Notes under the pieces: generated by a model | Database searches by the model: none | What the model saw: the letters and a program-made list of their open reading frames with translations, nothing else | Told to the model about the DNA's origin: nothing | Assembly (NCBI RefSeq): GCF_040529335.1 | Contig: NZ_CP159534.1 | Coordinates: forward strand, 7,502,001 to 7,566,000 | DNA from: Streptomyces sp. HUAS MG91 | GTDB lineage: Bacteria; Actinomycetota; Actinomycetes; Streptomycetales; Streptomycetaceae | DNA length: 64,000 nt | Direction of reading: 5' to 3' | Shown here: one piece after another, positions 51,778-60,094 of the stretch | Layout of the letters: each line of letters begins with the position of its first letter | Position numbering within the stretch: the first letter of the stretch is position 1 | Program-made: the position numbers and the translations under genes

Positions 51778-52962
51778 TCAGCCGCGGGCCCGCAACGCCA
51801 CCGCGACCAGCGCCGCGTCGTCGGGCCTGCGTACATCGCGGCCGGTCAGCTGGTGGAAGCGGGCGAAGCGGTGCTGGACCGTGTTGCGGTGGCAGTAGAG
51901 CGCGTCGGCCGTCTCCGCGATCGACCCGCTGCCCGACAGATGCGTGCGGACCGTCTCCAGGAGGCGGTCCGCCTCCGTACCGCTCACGCCGGGCCCGTCG
52001 AGCCCGCCGAGGACGTCCGCCGCCAGGTCCCGGGTGAAGTCACCGGCCTGGTGCGTCAGCACGTCCAGCCAGCTGTCCTCGAGCAGCCGCGGTGCCGCGG
52101 CCCCCGGCGGCAGCACCTGCGCCGTCGCCACCGCGAGGACCGTGGCTCGCGGCACCGCGGCCAGCCCCGACACCGGCGGCGCGACGCCGCACGGTGACCC
52201 GGCGAGTTGGTCGAGGACGCCCGCGCGCGTGGTGCGGCGGCCCAACTGCACCACCAGCACCGCCTCGCCGCCGGTCATCTGCTGCTGCACCGGCGCGCCC
52301 GCCGACCGCAGCGCCGCCGCCGCCCGGCGCAGACCGGGCCCGTCCGCCGCGGACGCCGCCGCGCACAGATAGCGGCCCGTCGCCGCGAAGCCCAGGGCGA
52401 GCCCCGCGTCCCGGACCACGGTCGGATTGCGGCCCTCGCTCTCCAGGAGCCGGGCGAACCACATCCGCCGCTCGTCCTCCTCGCGCCGCCCCATGTCCAG
52501 GACCGTGCGCTGATACGCCGTCATGATCCCGGTGACGTGCCCCTCGACGGCCTCCCACACGTGGTACGCGGACTCCACCAGCTCCGCCATGTCCTGCGGC
52601 TCCGCGCGCCGCACCAGCGCCGCCCACACCACCCGGAAGTCCAGCCGGGCCGCCTGGAGCAGCGAGTCGAGCGGGACGCCCTGCCGGGCCCGGTCCTCGC
52701 CGACCCGCTGCGAGACGTCCGCGATGTGCGGCGGCACCGGCAACTGCGCGACCGTGCGCAGCAGCAGTTCGAAGGCGTGCCAGGCCGTGTCCCGGAACTG
52801 GGTGTCCGGCACCCGGTCCGCGTACGTGGTGCGCACCGGACGCACCATCTCCAGCCAGTCGCCGATCAGCCCGTCGATGTTGTCGAGCAGCTGCCCGGCC
52901 AGCTCCGCGATGCGCGGCGACGGCGGGGGCAGCTCGGACTCCGGGAGCGCGGGACTGTGCAT
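51778..52962 (-). CDS. PucR-family transcriptional regulator
   Basis: The product is 394 residues. The C-terminal helix-turn-helix (SIAETADALYCHRNTVQHRF, ARFHQLTGRDVRRPDDAALV) is the PucR_HTH30 type. The N-terminal half (LDNIDGLIGDWLEMVRPVRT and the VRRAEPQDMAELVESAYHVW region) resembles the RsbT-like/GGDEF-like sensory part of these proteins. PucR members activate purine, allantoin or proline catabolism in response to substrate. It is divergent from the urease operon over 124 bp and is its probable regulator. Confidence 0.83.
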   Translation of the reverse strand: MHSPALPESELPPPSPRIAELAGQLLDNIDGLIGDWLEMVRPVRTTYADRVPDTQFRDTAWHAFELLLRTVAQLPVPPHIADVSQRVGEDRARQGVPLDSLLQAARLDFRVVWAALVRRAEPQDMAELVESAYHVWEAVEGHVTGIMTAYQRTVLDMGRREEDERRMWFARLLESEGRNPTVVRDAGLALGFAATGRYLCAAASAADGPGLRRAAAALRSAGAPVQQQMTGGEAVLVVQLGRRTTRAGVLDQLAGSPCGVAPPVSGLAAVPRATVLAVATAQVLPPGAAAPRLLEDSWLDVLTHQAGDFTRDLAADVLGGLDGPGVSGTEADRLLETVRTHLSGSGSIAETADALYCHRNTVQHRFARFHQLTGRDVRRPDDAALVAVALRARG

Positions 52963-53086
52963 GTGACCAATCCTGGGTGACGTACGGGTGATATTTCAAC
53001 GTTGGATTTGTGCTCGCTGCCACGGAAGCTGGGGCGGTCCCGCGGCGAACCGCCCGGGTCCCGCCGGACAGGAGGGCCTCTCGACC

Positions 53087-53677
53087 GTGCATCTGACCCC
53101 TCGCGAACAGGAACGGCTCCAGCTGTTCACCGTCGCCGAACTCGCGCGCCGCCGCCGCACCCGGGGCCGCCGCCTCAACGCGCCCGAGGCGATCGCCCTG
53201 ATCTGCGACGAGATCCTGGAGGCCGCCTGGGACGGGCTGAGCCTCGACGAGGTCATCGAGGCGGCGGGCCGGGTCCTGACCGCGGACGACGTCATGGACG
53301 GCGTCGCCGACATCGTCACGACCGTCCAGGTCGAGGCGCTGTTCCCGAGCGGCACCTCGCTCGTCGCCGTCGACCGCCCCATCGGGCCCGGCAGCGCCAC
53401 CCCGCCCGGCGCCGTCCGCACCGGCGAGGAGCCCATCGAGATCAACGCGGGCCGCCCGCGCACCACCCTCACCATCCGCAACACCGGTGACACGGTCGTC
53501 TACGTCTCCTCGCACTACCCGCTGCACGAGGTCAACCAGGCCCTCGCACTGGACCGCGAGGCCGCCCGCGGCCTGCGCCTCGACATCGCCGCCGGCACCG
53601 CGCTGACCTTCGCGCCCGGCGAGGAGCGCGAGGTCGTCCTCGTACCCGCCAGCCGCAAGACCCAGGAGCGCGCATGA
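53087..53677 (+). CDS. ureAB: urease gamma-beta fusion subunit
   Basis: The product is 196 residues from GTG 53087 (AGGAGGG upstream). Residues 1-~100 are urease gamma (LTPREQERLQLFTVAELARR, RLNAPEAIALICDEILEAAW, GLSLDEVIEAAGRVLTADDV). The rest is urease beta (GEEPIEINAGRPRTTLTIRN, TGDTVVYVSSHYPLHEVNQA, LDIAAGTALTFAPGEEREVV). Fused gamma-beta subunits occur in several bacterial ureases. The beta core is more divergent than usual (canonical FEVN is HEVN). It is coupled to the alpha gene by a 4-bp overlap. Confidence 0.88.
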   Translation: MHLTPREQERLQLFTVAELARRRRTRGRRLNAPEAIALICDEILEAAWDGLSLDEVIEAAGRVLTADDVMDGVADIVTTVQVEALFPSGTSLVAVDRPIGPGSATPPGAVRTGEEPIEINAGRPRTTLTIRNTGDTVVYVSSHYPLHEVNQALALDREAARGLRLDIAAGTALTFAPGEEREVVLVPASRKTQERA

Positions 53678-55359
53678 CCAGCATCGACCGCCGCACCTAC
53701 CACGCCCTCTACGGGCCCACCACCGGCGACCGGATCCGGCTCGGCGACACCTGCCTGTGGGTGGAGGTCGAGGCCGACGACGGTACGCCCGGCGACGAAC
53801 TCCTCGGCGGCTGCGGCAAGACGGTCCGCGACGGACTGCTCGCCTCGCCGCGCTCCGACCGCGACTCGGCGCTCGACATGGTCGTCGCCGGTGTGGTGCT
53901 GATGGACCCGGTGCTCGGCGTCCGCAAGACCGACATCGGCATCAAGGACGGCCGCGTCGTCTCCGTCGGCGGCGTCGGCAACCCGGACGTCATGGACGTC
54001 GAGTACGCCATCGACTCGCACACCTCGGTCGTCCCCGGCGAGGGGCTGATCGTGACCCCCGGGATCGTCGACAGCCACGTCCACCTCTCCTCGCCCGAGG
54101 TCGCGCCCGCCGCGCTCTCCGCCGGCGTCACCACCCTCGTCGGCATGGGGCTCGGCGGCGTGTGGGAGATCGGCTGCAACCCCGCCCACAACCTGCACAC
54201 CCTGATGAGCGCCTGGCAGGGCACCCCGCTCAACATCGCCTTCCTGGCCCGCGGATCGTCCAGCTCGCGGGCGCTGCTCGACGAGATCACCCTCGCCGGA
54301 GCCGGCGGCTTCAAGATCCACGAGGACTTCGGGGCGACGCCCCGCATCATCGACAACTGCCTGGACACCGCCGAGCAGGCGGACCTGCCCGTCGCCCTGC
54401 ACACCGACTCCATGAACGAGTCCGGCTACCTCCGCGACACCATCGGCGCGACGCGCGGCCGGACCGTGCACGCGTACCACGTGGAGGGCGGCGGCGGGCA
54501 CCCCGACCTCCTGGAGATCCTCTCCGAGCCGAACATCCTGCCCTCGTCGACGACGCCCACGATCCCGTACACCCCGAACACGGTCGGCGAGCTCTTCCCG
54601 ATGACGATGACCGTGCACCGGCAGAACCACCACTCCGCGAGCGACGTCGCGATCTCCCAGGGCCGGATCCGCGAGCACGCCATCGCCGCCGAGAACGCCC
54701 TGCACGACCTGGGAGCCATCTCCATCGTCAACTCCGACTCCATGGGCATGGGCCGGATCGCCGAGACCGTCCGCCGCACCTGGCAGCTCGCCCACGTCCA
54801 GGCGCTGGCGAACGGCGGCGGGGGAGTGGAGAAGGCGGACAACGTACGGGCGTTGCGCTATCTCGCCAAGATCACCCTGAACCCGGCGATCGCCCACGGC
54901 CTCGCCCACGAGGTCGGCACGATCCAGGCGGGACGGATGGCGGACCTGGTGCTGTGGGACCCCAAGTGGTTCGGCAGCAAGCCGGAGCTGGTCATCAAGT
55001 CCGGCTTCGTGGCCTGGGGCAACACCGGCTCGGGATCCGGCTCGACGCGGCTCACCCAGCCACGCGTCTACCGCCCCTACTACGGCGCGCTCGGCGCCGC
55101 GCCCGCCCGGCTCGCCAAGGTCTTCGTCGCCGAGGCGGCCCTCCAGGACCGGGCCGCGCGCGCCGCCCTGCCCGGCGGACTCACCTACGCGCCGATCCGC
55201 GGCAGCCGCGGTCTGACCCGCGCCGACATGCTGCACAACACCGCGACACCGCGCGTGGTCGTGCCCCGCGAGCCCGCGCCCGTCCTCGTCGACGGCGTCG
55301 CCACCGGCACCGCGCCCGCCACCGAGCTGCCGCTCGCGCAACTGCACCACCTCGCCTGA
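53674..55359 (+). CDS. ureC: urease alpha-like subunit, flap cysteine absent
   Basis: The product is 561 residues. Metal ligands of urease are conserved: HVH in VDSHVHLSS, carbamylated Lys K214 in GGFKIHEDFG, His in HTDSMNESG and YHVEGGGGH, Asp in NSDSMGMGR. The mobile-flap Cys (MVCHHL in Klebsiella UreC) aligns without gaps to V314 (MTVHRQ); the next His is kept but the following His is Arg. Flap chemistry is therefore altered. No ureD, E, F or G accessory genes are in the window. It may hydrolyse urea slowly or act on another ureido compound. Symbol by homology only. Confidence 0.85.
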   Translation: MTSIDRRTYHALYGPTTGDRIRLGDTCLWVEVEADDGTPGDELLGGCGKTVRDGLLASPRSDRDSALDMVVAGVVLMDPVLGVRKTDIGIKDGRVVSVGGVGNPDVMDVEYAIDSHTSVVPGEGLIVTPGIVDSHVHLSSPEVAPAALSAGVTTLVGMGLGGVWEIGCNPAHNLHTLMSAWQGTPLNIAFLARGSSSSRALLDEITLAGAGGFKIHEDFGATPRIIDNCLDTAEQADLPVALHTDSMNESGYLRDTIGATRGRTVHAYHVEGGGGHPDLLEILSEPNILPSSTTPTIPYTPNTVGELFPMTMTVHRQNHHSASDVAISQGRIREHAIAAENALHDLGAISIVNSDSMGMGRIAETVRRTWQLAHVQALANGGGGVEKADNVRALRYLAKITLNPAIAHGLAHEVGTIQAGRMADLVLWDPKWFGSKPELVIKSGFVAWGNTGSGSGSTRLTQPRVYRPYYGALGAAPARLAKVFVAEAALQDRAARAALPGGLTYAPIRGSRGLTRADMLHNTATPRVVVPREPAPVLVDGVATGTAPATELPLAQLHHLA

Positions 55360-55374
55360 GAGGCACGCACCCCC

Positions 55375-57093
55375 ATGCGACTCGATCTGCTCGTCCGCAA
55401 CGCCCGCGTCCGCACCCTCGATCCCGGCCGGCCCACCGCGCACACCCTCGGCGTGCTGCACGGCCGGGTCGTCGGGCTCGACGACGAGGTCGCGGGACTG
55501 CCCGCGCGGCGCGTCCTCGACGCCGGCGGCGCCACCGTGCTGCCCGGATTCAACGACGCGCACTGCCACACCGCCTGGTTCGGCCTGACCCTCACCCAGC
55601 TCGACGTCTCCACCGCCCGCACGGTCGACGAGGTGTACGCGGCCGTCGCCTCCTACGCCGCGAAGCTGGCCCCGGACGCCTGGGTGATCGGCGCCGGGCT
55701 CGACCACCACCGGCTCGGCGGCGCCTACCCGCACCGCGACGCCCTCGACCGCGCCGCGGGCGGCCGGCCCGTGTGGCTCAAGCACACCTCCGGCCACGCC
55801 TGCGTCGTCAACACCCCCGTACTGGAGATGGCCGGCGCGCTGGCGGCGGGCTTCACCGATCCGGACGGCGGGGTCGTCTCGCGCGACGCCGACGGTCGCC
55901 CCGACGGCCTCCTGGAGGAGACCGCCCAGCGCCTCGTGCAGCGGCAGGTACTGCCGTACCCCGTGGAGACCGTCGCCGACGCCGTCGGCGCGGCCACCCG
56001 GCACTACCTCACCGAAGGCATCACCAGTTTCACCGAGGCCGGGATCGGCGGCGGCTGGATCGGGCACACGCCCGTGGAGATCGCCGCCTACCAGCTCGCC
56101 CGGGAGACCGGCCGCCTGCACACCCGTGCCCAGCTCATGGCAGCCTCCGACGTGCTGCACCCGCTGACCGCGCACGCCGACGACGACATCACGCTCGGCC
56201 TCGACCTCGGTCTGCGCACCGGCTTCGGCGACGACCGGCTCTCGCTCGGACCGGTCAAGATCTTCCTCGACGGATCCCTGCTGGGCCGCACAGCCGCCGT
56301 CACCGAACCGTTCTGCGGGTGTCCGCACAACGAAGAGCGGCCCACCGGCTACTTCCAGGGCGACACCGACGCGATGACCGATCTGGTCGTCGCCGCCCAC
56401 CGGTCCGGCTGGAGCGTCGCCGCGCACGCCATCGGCGACCGGGCCGTCGACCTGGCCCTCGACGCCTTCGCGCGGGCCCGGGAGGAACGGCCGCGCCCCG
56501 GCGTGCGGCACCGCGTCGAGCACGCGGGCGTGGTCCGCCCCGACCAGCTCGCCCGCTTCGCCGCCCTGGACGTGGTCCCCGTGCCGCAGCACAACTTCCT
56601 GCACACCTTCGGCGACGCCATGGCCGCCGCGCTCGGCCCCGAGCGGACCGCCTGGTCGTACCGGATGAAGTCGTTCACCGACCTCGGACTGCCCGTCCCC
56701 GGCAGCTCCGACCGGCCCGTGGCACCCGGCGCACCGCTCCCCGCGATCCAGTCGATGGTCACCCGGCTGACCGAGACCGGCGTGCCGTATGGTCCGGACG
56801 AGAGCATTCCGGTTCTTGCCGCGCTGCACGCCTGGACCGAGGGGTCCGCCCTCGCCACCGGCTTCGGCGGCCGCAAGGGACGTCTCGTCCCCGGACAACT
56901 CGCCGACCTCACCGTCCTGGACGGCGACCCCGTCCGGACCGACCCCGACCGCATCGGCGCGATCCGGGTCCTGGCCACCGTCGTGGGCGGCGATCCCGTC
57001 CACGATCCGCACGGCCTCACCCGCACCCCCGCACGCTCCGGTCCCCCGTCCCCTCCGGCCACCGCGGCCGCCCCTTTCCAGGAGAACGCGTGA
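55375..57093 (+). CDS. amidohydrolase family protein (YtcJ/Amidohydro_3-like)
   Basis: The product is 572 residues. It has an HXH site (FNDAHCHTAWFG), a Lys in LGPVKIFLDGSLLGRTAAVT, later His in WSVAAHAIGDRAVDLALDAF and RHRVEHAGVVRPDQL, and a C-terminal GRLVPGQLADLTVLDGDP. These are Amidohydro_3/YtcJ-type features. Such enzymes hydrolyse amide or formamide bonds of small molecules. It lies 15 bp after the urease alpha gene, and its stop overlaps the transporter start. Pathway substrate unknown; a cyclic amide or ureido compound would fit the neighbours. Confidence 0.83.
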   Translation: MRLDLLVRNARVRTLDPGRPTAHTLGVLHGRVVGLDDEVAGLPARRVLDAGGATVLPGFNDAHCHTAWFGLTLTQLDVSTARTVDEVYAAVASYAAKLAPDAWVIGAGLDHHRLGGAYPHRDALDRAAGGRPVWLKHTSGHACVVNTPVLEMAGALAAGFTDPDGGVVSRDADGRPDGLLEETAQRLVQRQVLPYPVETVADAVGAATRHYLTEGITSFTEAGIGGGWIGHTPVEIAAYQLARETGRLHTRAQLMAASDVLHPLTAHADDDITLGLDLGLRTGFGDDRLSLGPVKIFLDGSLLGRTAAVTEPFCGCPHNEERPTGYFQGDTDAMTDLVVAAHRSGWSVAAHAIGDRAVDLALDAFARAREERPRPGVRHRVEHAGVVRPDQLARFAALDVVPVPQHNFLHTFGDAMAAALGPERTAWSYRMKSFTDLGLPVPGSSDRPVAPGAPLPAIQSMVTRLTETGVPYGPDESIPVLAALHAWTEGSALATGFGGRKGRLVPGQLADLTVLDGDPVRTDPDRIGAIRVLATVVGGDPVHDPHGLTRTPARSGPPSPPATAAAPFQENA

Positions 57094-58424
57094 GCACGCC
57101 CAGCAAGCCCGACCTGAAGGACATCAGAAGGCTGTTGACGGCCGCCTTCAGCGGCACCGCCCTGGAGTGGTACGACTACTTCCTCTACGGCACCGCCGCC
57201 GCGCTCGTCTTCAACAAGCTGTTCTTCCCCGACCTCGACCCGACGGTCGGCACCCTCGCCTCCTTCGTCACCTTCGCCGTCGGTTTCGTGGCCCGGCCCA
57301 TCGGCGCCGCCGTCTTCGGGCACATCGGCGACCGCTACGGCCGCAAGGTCTCACTGATCATCACCGTCGTGATGATGGGCGCAACCACCGGCTGCATCGG
57401 CCTGCTGCCCACGTACGAGACCATCGGCATCTGGGCGCCCGCGCTGCTCTCCCTCCTCCGCTTCCTCCAGGGCATATCCGTCGGCGGCGAGTGGTCCGGC
57501 GCGATGCTGCTGACCCTGGAGCACACCCCGAAGGAGAAGCACGGCAGCTACTCCTCGATACCGCAGCTCGGCTCCCCGGTCGGCACCCTGCTCTCCTCCG
57601 GCGCCTTCGCCCTGGTCGGCCTGCTCCCCGACGACGCGTTCTACTCGTGGGGCTGGCGCCTGCCGTTCCTCGTCGCCTTCCCGCTGCTCGGCTTCGCGCT
57701 CTACCTGCGCATGCACATCGAGGAGTCCCCGGTCTTCCGCAAGATGCTGGACGACGCCGAGCGCAACGGCCCCAAGCCCGCGCCGCTCGTCGAGGCGTTC
57801 CGCCGCACCTGGGGCCGCATGATCGTCGGCGTCGGCGCCGCGCTCCTCGGCGTGGGCGGCTTCTTCCTGATGAGCACGTTCGTCATCTCCTACGGGACCG
57901 ACGAACTCGGCATCGACAAGCAGACGATGCTGAACTCCACCGTCATCGGCTCCGTCGTCGAGATCATCGTGCTCTTCCTCGCCGGACGCCTCGCCGACCG
58001 GATCGGCGCCTGGCGGGTCTGCGCCCTCGGCGCCGCCGCCACCATGATCGTGGCGTTCCCCGCCTTCTGGCTGGTCGACACCGAGCAGACCGGTCTGGTC
58101 TACCTCGGCGTCTCGCTCGGCATCGGCGCCCTGTCGATCCCGTACGCCCCGATCGGCGCCGTCGTCTCCGGGATGTTCCCCGAGGAGTTCCGCTACAGCG
58201 CCGTCGCCATGTCCTACAACCTCGCGGGCGTCCTGTCCGGCTTCGTGCCGCTCATGGCGACCTCGCTCACCAGCGCCGCCCACGGCGCCTCGTGGGGCGC
58301 GGCCCTGCTGCTCATGGCGATCGCCGCCTGCACCGTCGCGGGCTCGCTCGCCGCAGGAACCGTCCTGCGCCGGCACGCCGCCGCCCCCTCCACCCCGTCC
58401 CAGAACGTCGAGGTCCCCGCATGA
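57090..58424 (+). CDS. MFS transporter, metabolite:H+ symporter (MHS) type
   Basis: The product is 444 residues from GTG 57090. The N-terminus has the MHS hallmark GTALEWYDYFLYGTAAALVF, followed by the loop FGHIGDRYGRK, the LRFLQGISVGGEWSGAMLLT region and PEEFRYSAVAMSYNLAGVLS. Twelve helices are predicted. MHS carriers import small carboxylates, betaines and similar compounds. It is embedded in the operon with overlaps on both sides, so it likely imports the pathway substrate. Confidence 0.87.
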   Translation: MSTPSKPDLKDIRRLLTAAFSGTALEWYDYFLYGTAAALVFNKLFFPDLDPTVGTLASFVTFAVGFVARPIGAAVFGHIGDRYGRKVSLIITVVMMGATTGCIGLLPTYETIGIWAPALLSLLRFLQGISVGGEWSGAMLLTLEHTPKEKHGSYSSIPQLGSPVGTLLSSGAFALVGLLPDDAFYSWGWRLPFLVAFPLLGFALYLRMHIEESPVFRKMLDDAERNGPKPAPLVEAFRRTWGRMIVGVGAALLGVGGFFLMSTFVISYGTDELGIDKQTMLNSTVIGSVVEIIVLFLAGRLADRIGAWRVCALGAAATMIVAFPAFWLVDTEQTGLVYLGVSLGIGALSIPYAPIGAVVSGMFPEEFRYSAVAMSYNLAGVLSGFVPLMATSLTSAAHGASWGAALLLMAIAACTVAGSLAAGTVLRRHAAAPSTPSQNVEVPA

Positions 58425-60094
58425 CCCAGCAGCACCCTGCCCGCACCGGCGGACAGGTCCTGATCGACCAGCTCGCCGCCCACGGCACCGACACCGCGTA
58501 CGGCGTGCCCGGCGAGAGCTACCTCGCCGCGCTCGACGCCCTGCACGACGCCCCCGTACGCATGGTGGTCTGCCGCCACGAGGGCGGCGCCGCCTACATG
58601 GCCGAGGCGCACGGCAAGCTCACCGGACGCCCCGGCATCTGCTTCACCACCCGGGGCCCCGGCGCCACCAACGCGCTCGTCGCCCTGCACACCGCCCACC
58701 AGGACGCCACCCCGCTGATCCTCTTCATCGGACTCGTCCCGCGCGGCCACACCGACCGCCACTCCTTCCAGGAACTCGACCTGCGCGGCACGTTCGGCGC
58801 CAGCGCCAAACTCGTCGAGACCATCGACGACGCCGCACGCATCCCCGAGTACGTCGCCCGTGCCTACGCCGTCGCGGGCAGCGGCCGCCCCGGGCCCGTG
58901 GTCCTCGGGCTGCCCGAGGACATGCTCACCGACGTCGTACGGGTCGCCGACGCCACCCCGCTGCCGGTCCCGGACGGCGGGGTCGCACCCGCCGAACTCG
59001 CCCGCACGGAAGCCCTGCTGAGCGCCGCCGAACGCCCGCTCGTGATCCTCGGCGGCAGCCGGTGGACGCCCGCCGCGCGCGCCGACGTCCAGGCGTGGGC
59101 CGAGGCCTGGTCGCTGCCCGTCGCCGTCGACTTCCGCTGCCAGGACCTCGTCGACAACGAGGCCGAGACCTACGTCGGACACCTCGGCTACGGCCGCGAC
59201 GACCTGCTCGCCGAGCGGGTGCGCACCGCCGACCTGCTGATCGCCGTCGGCGCCGCGCCGGGCGACGTGACCACCGACGGCTTCACGCTCCTGCCGCACG
59301 ACGGCACCGGCCCGCGCCTGGTGCAGGTGCTCCCCGAGGCCCAGCCCCCGGGCGTCCTGCACCCCGCCGAACTGACCCTGCTGGCGAGCCCCGAGGCGTT
59401 CGGCGCCGCCGTCCGCACCCTGCGGCCCGCCGGACCGGTCGCCTGGGCGGTGCGCACCAAGCAGGACCGGGCCGCGCACGTCGCCTTCCGGACCCCGGCG
59501 CCCGAGCCGGACCCCCTCGACCTCGGCGCGGTCTTCGCCACGCTCGACGCCCGGCTCCCCGCCGACACCGTCGTCACCTTCGGCGCGGGCAACCACGCCA
59601 TCTGGGCCCAGCGTTTCCTCACGTACCGCGAGGGCGGCCGTCAACTCGCCCCGCGCAACGGCTCGATGGGATACGGCATCCCGGCGGCCGTCGCCGCCTC
59701 TCTCGCCGATCCGGACCGCCAGGTCGTCTCGATCGCGGGCGACGGCTGCTTCCTGATGAACGGTCAGGAACTCGCCACCGCCGTCACCGAGGGCGCCGCC
59801 CCGCTCGTCCTCGTCCTGAACAACTCCCAGTACGGCACCATCCGCCAGCACCAGGAGCAGACCTATCCCGGCCGGGTCAGCGGCACCGCGCTCGGCAACC
59901 CCGACTTCGCCGCCTACGCCCGCGCCTTCGGCGCCCACGGCGAAACCGTCACCACCACCGAGGAGTTCGGGCCCGCTCTCGACCGCGCGCTCGACTCCGG
60001 CCGGGCCGCCCTCATCGAACTCAAGGTGACCGAAGGGCGGCTCGCCCCCGGCGTCACCGTCGCCGCCCTGCGCAAGGAGACCGCCGATGTCTGA
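58421..60094 (+). CDS. thiamine diphosphate-dependent enzyme (acetolactate synthase-like)
   Basis: The product is 557 residues with three ThDP-enzyme domains. The N-terminal PYR domain has YGVPGESYLAALDAL and the catalytic Glu in CRHEGGAAYMAEAHGKL; a middle domain follows; the C-terminal PP domain has SIAGDGCFLMNGQELATAVT with LNNSQYGTIRQHQE. It decarboxylates a 2-keto acid or ligates aldehydes. It overlaps the transporter upstream and the aldehyde dehydrogenase downstream by 8 bp. A 2-keto acid decarboxylase feeding the dehydrogenase is a plausible order. Confidence 0.85.
   Translation: MTQQHPARTGGQVLIDQLAAHGTDTAYGVPGESYLAALDALHDAPVRMVVCRHEGGAAYMAEAHGKLTGRPGICFTTRGPGATNALVALHTAHQDATPLILFIGLVPRGHTDRHSFQELDLRGTFGASAKLVETIDDAARIPEYVARAYAVAGSGRPGPVVLGLPEDMLTDVVRVADATPLPVPDGGVAPAELARTEALLSAAERPLVILGGSRWTPAARADVQAWAEAWSLPVAVDFRCQDLVDNEAETYVGHLGYGRDDLLAERVRTADLLIAVGAAPGDVTTDGFTLLPHDGTGPRLVQVLPEAQPPGVLHPAELTLLASPEAFGAAVRTLRPAGPVAWAVRTKQDRAAHVAFRTPAPEPDPLDLGAVFATLDARLPADTVVTFGAGNHAIWAQRFLTYREGGRQLAPRNGSMGYGIPAAVAASLADPDRQVVSIAGDGCFLMNGQELATAVTEGAAPLVLVLNNSQYGTIRQHQEQTYPGRVSGTALGNPDFAAYARAFGAHGETVTTTEEFGPALDRALDSGRAALIELKVTEGRLAPGVTVAALRKETADV

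Noticed and set aside
52988..53086. Earlier start for the urease gamma-beta fusion
   Set aside because: The added residues do not resemble urease gamma, and GTG 53087 has AGGAGGG and begins the conserved LTPREQERLQLF segment.
53515..57012. 1165-codon open frame antisense to the urease and amidohydrolase genes
   Set aside because: Gly/Val/Asp-rich antisense reading with no motif; both sense genes are clear.
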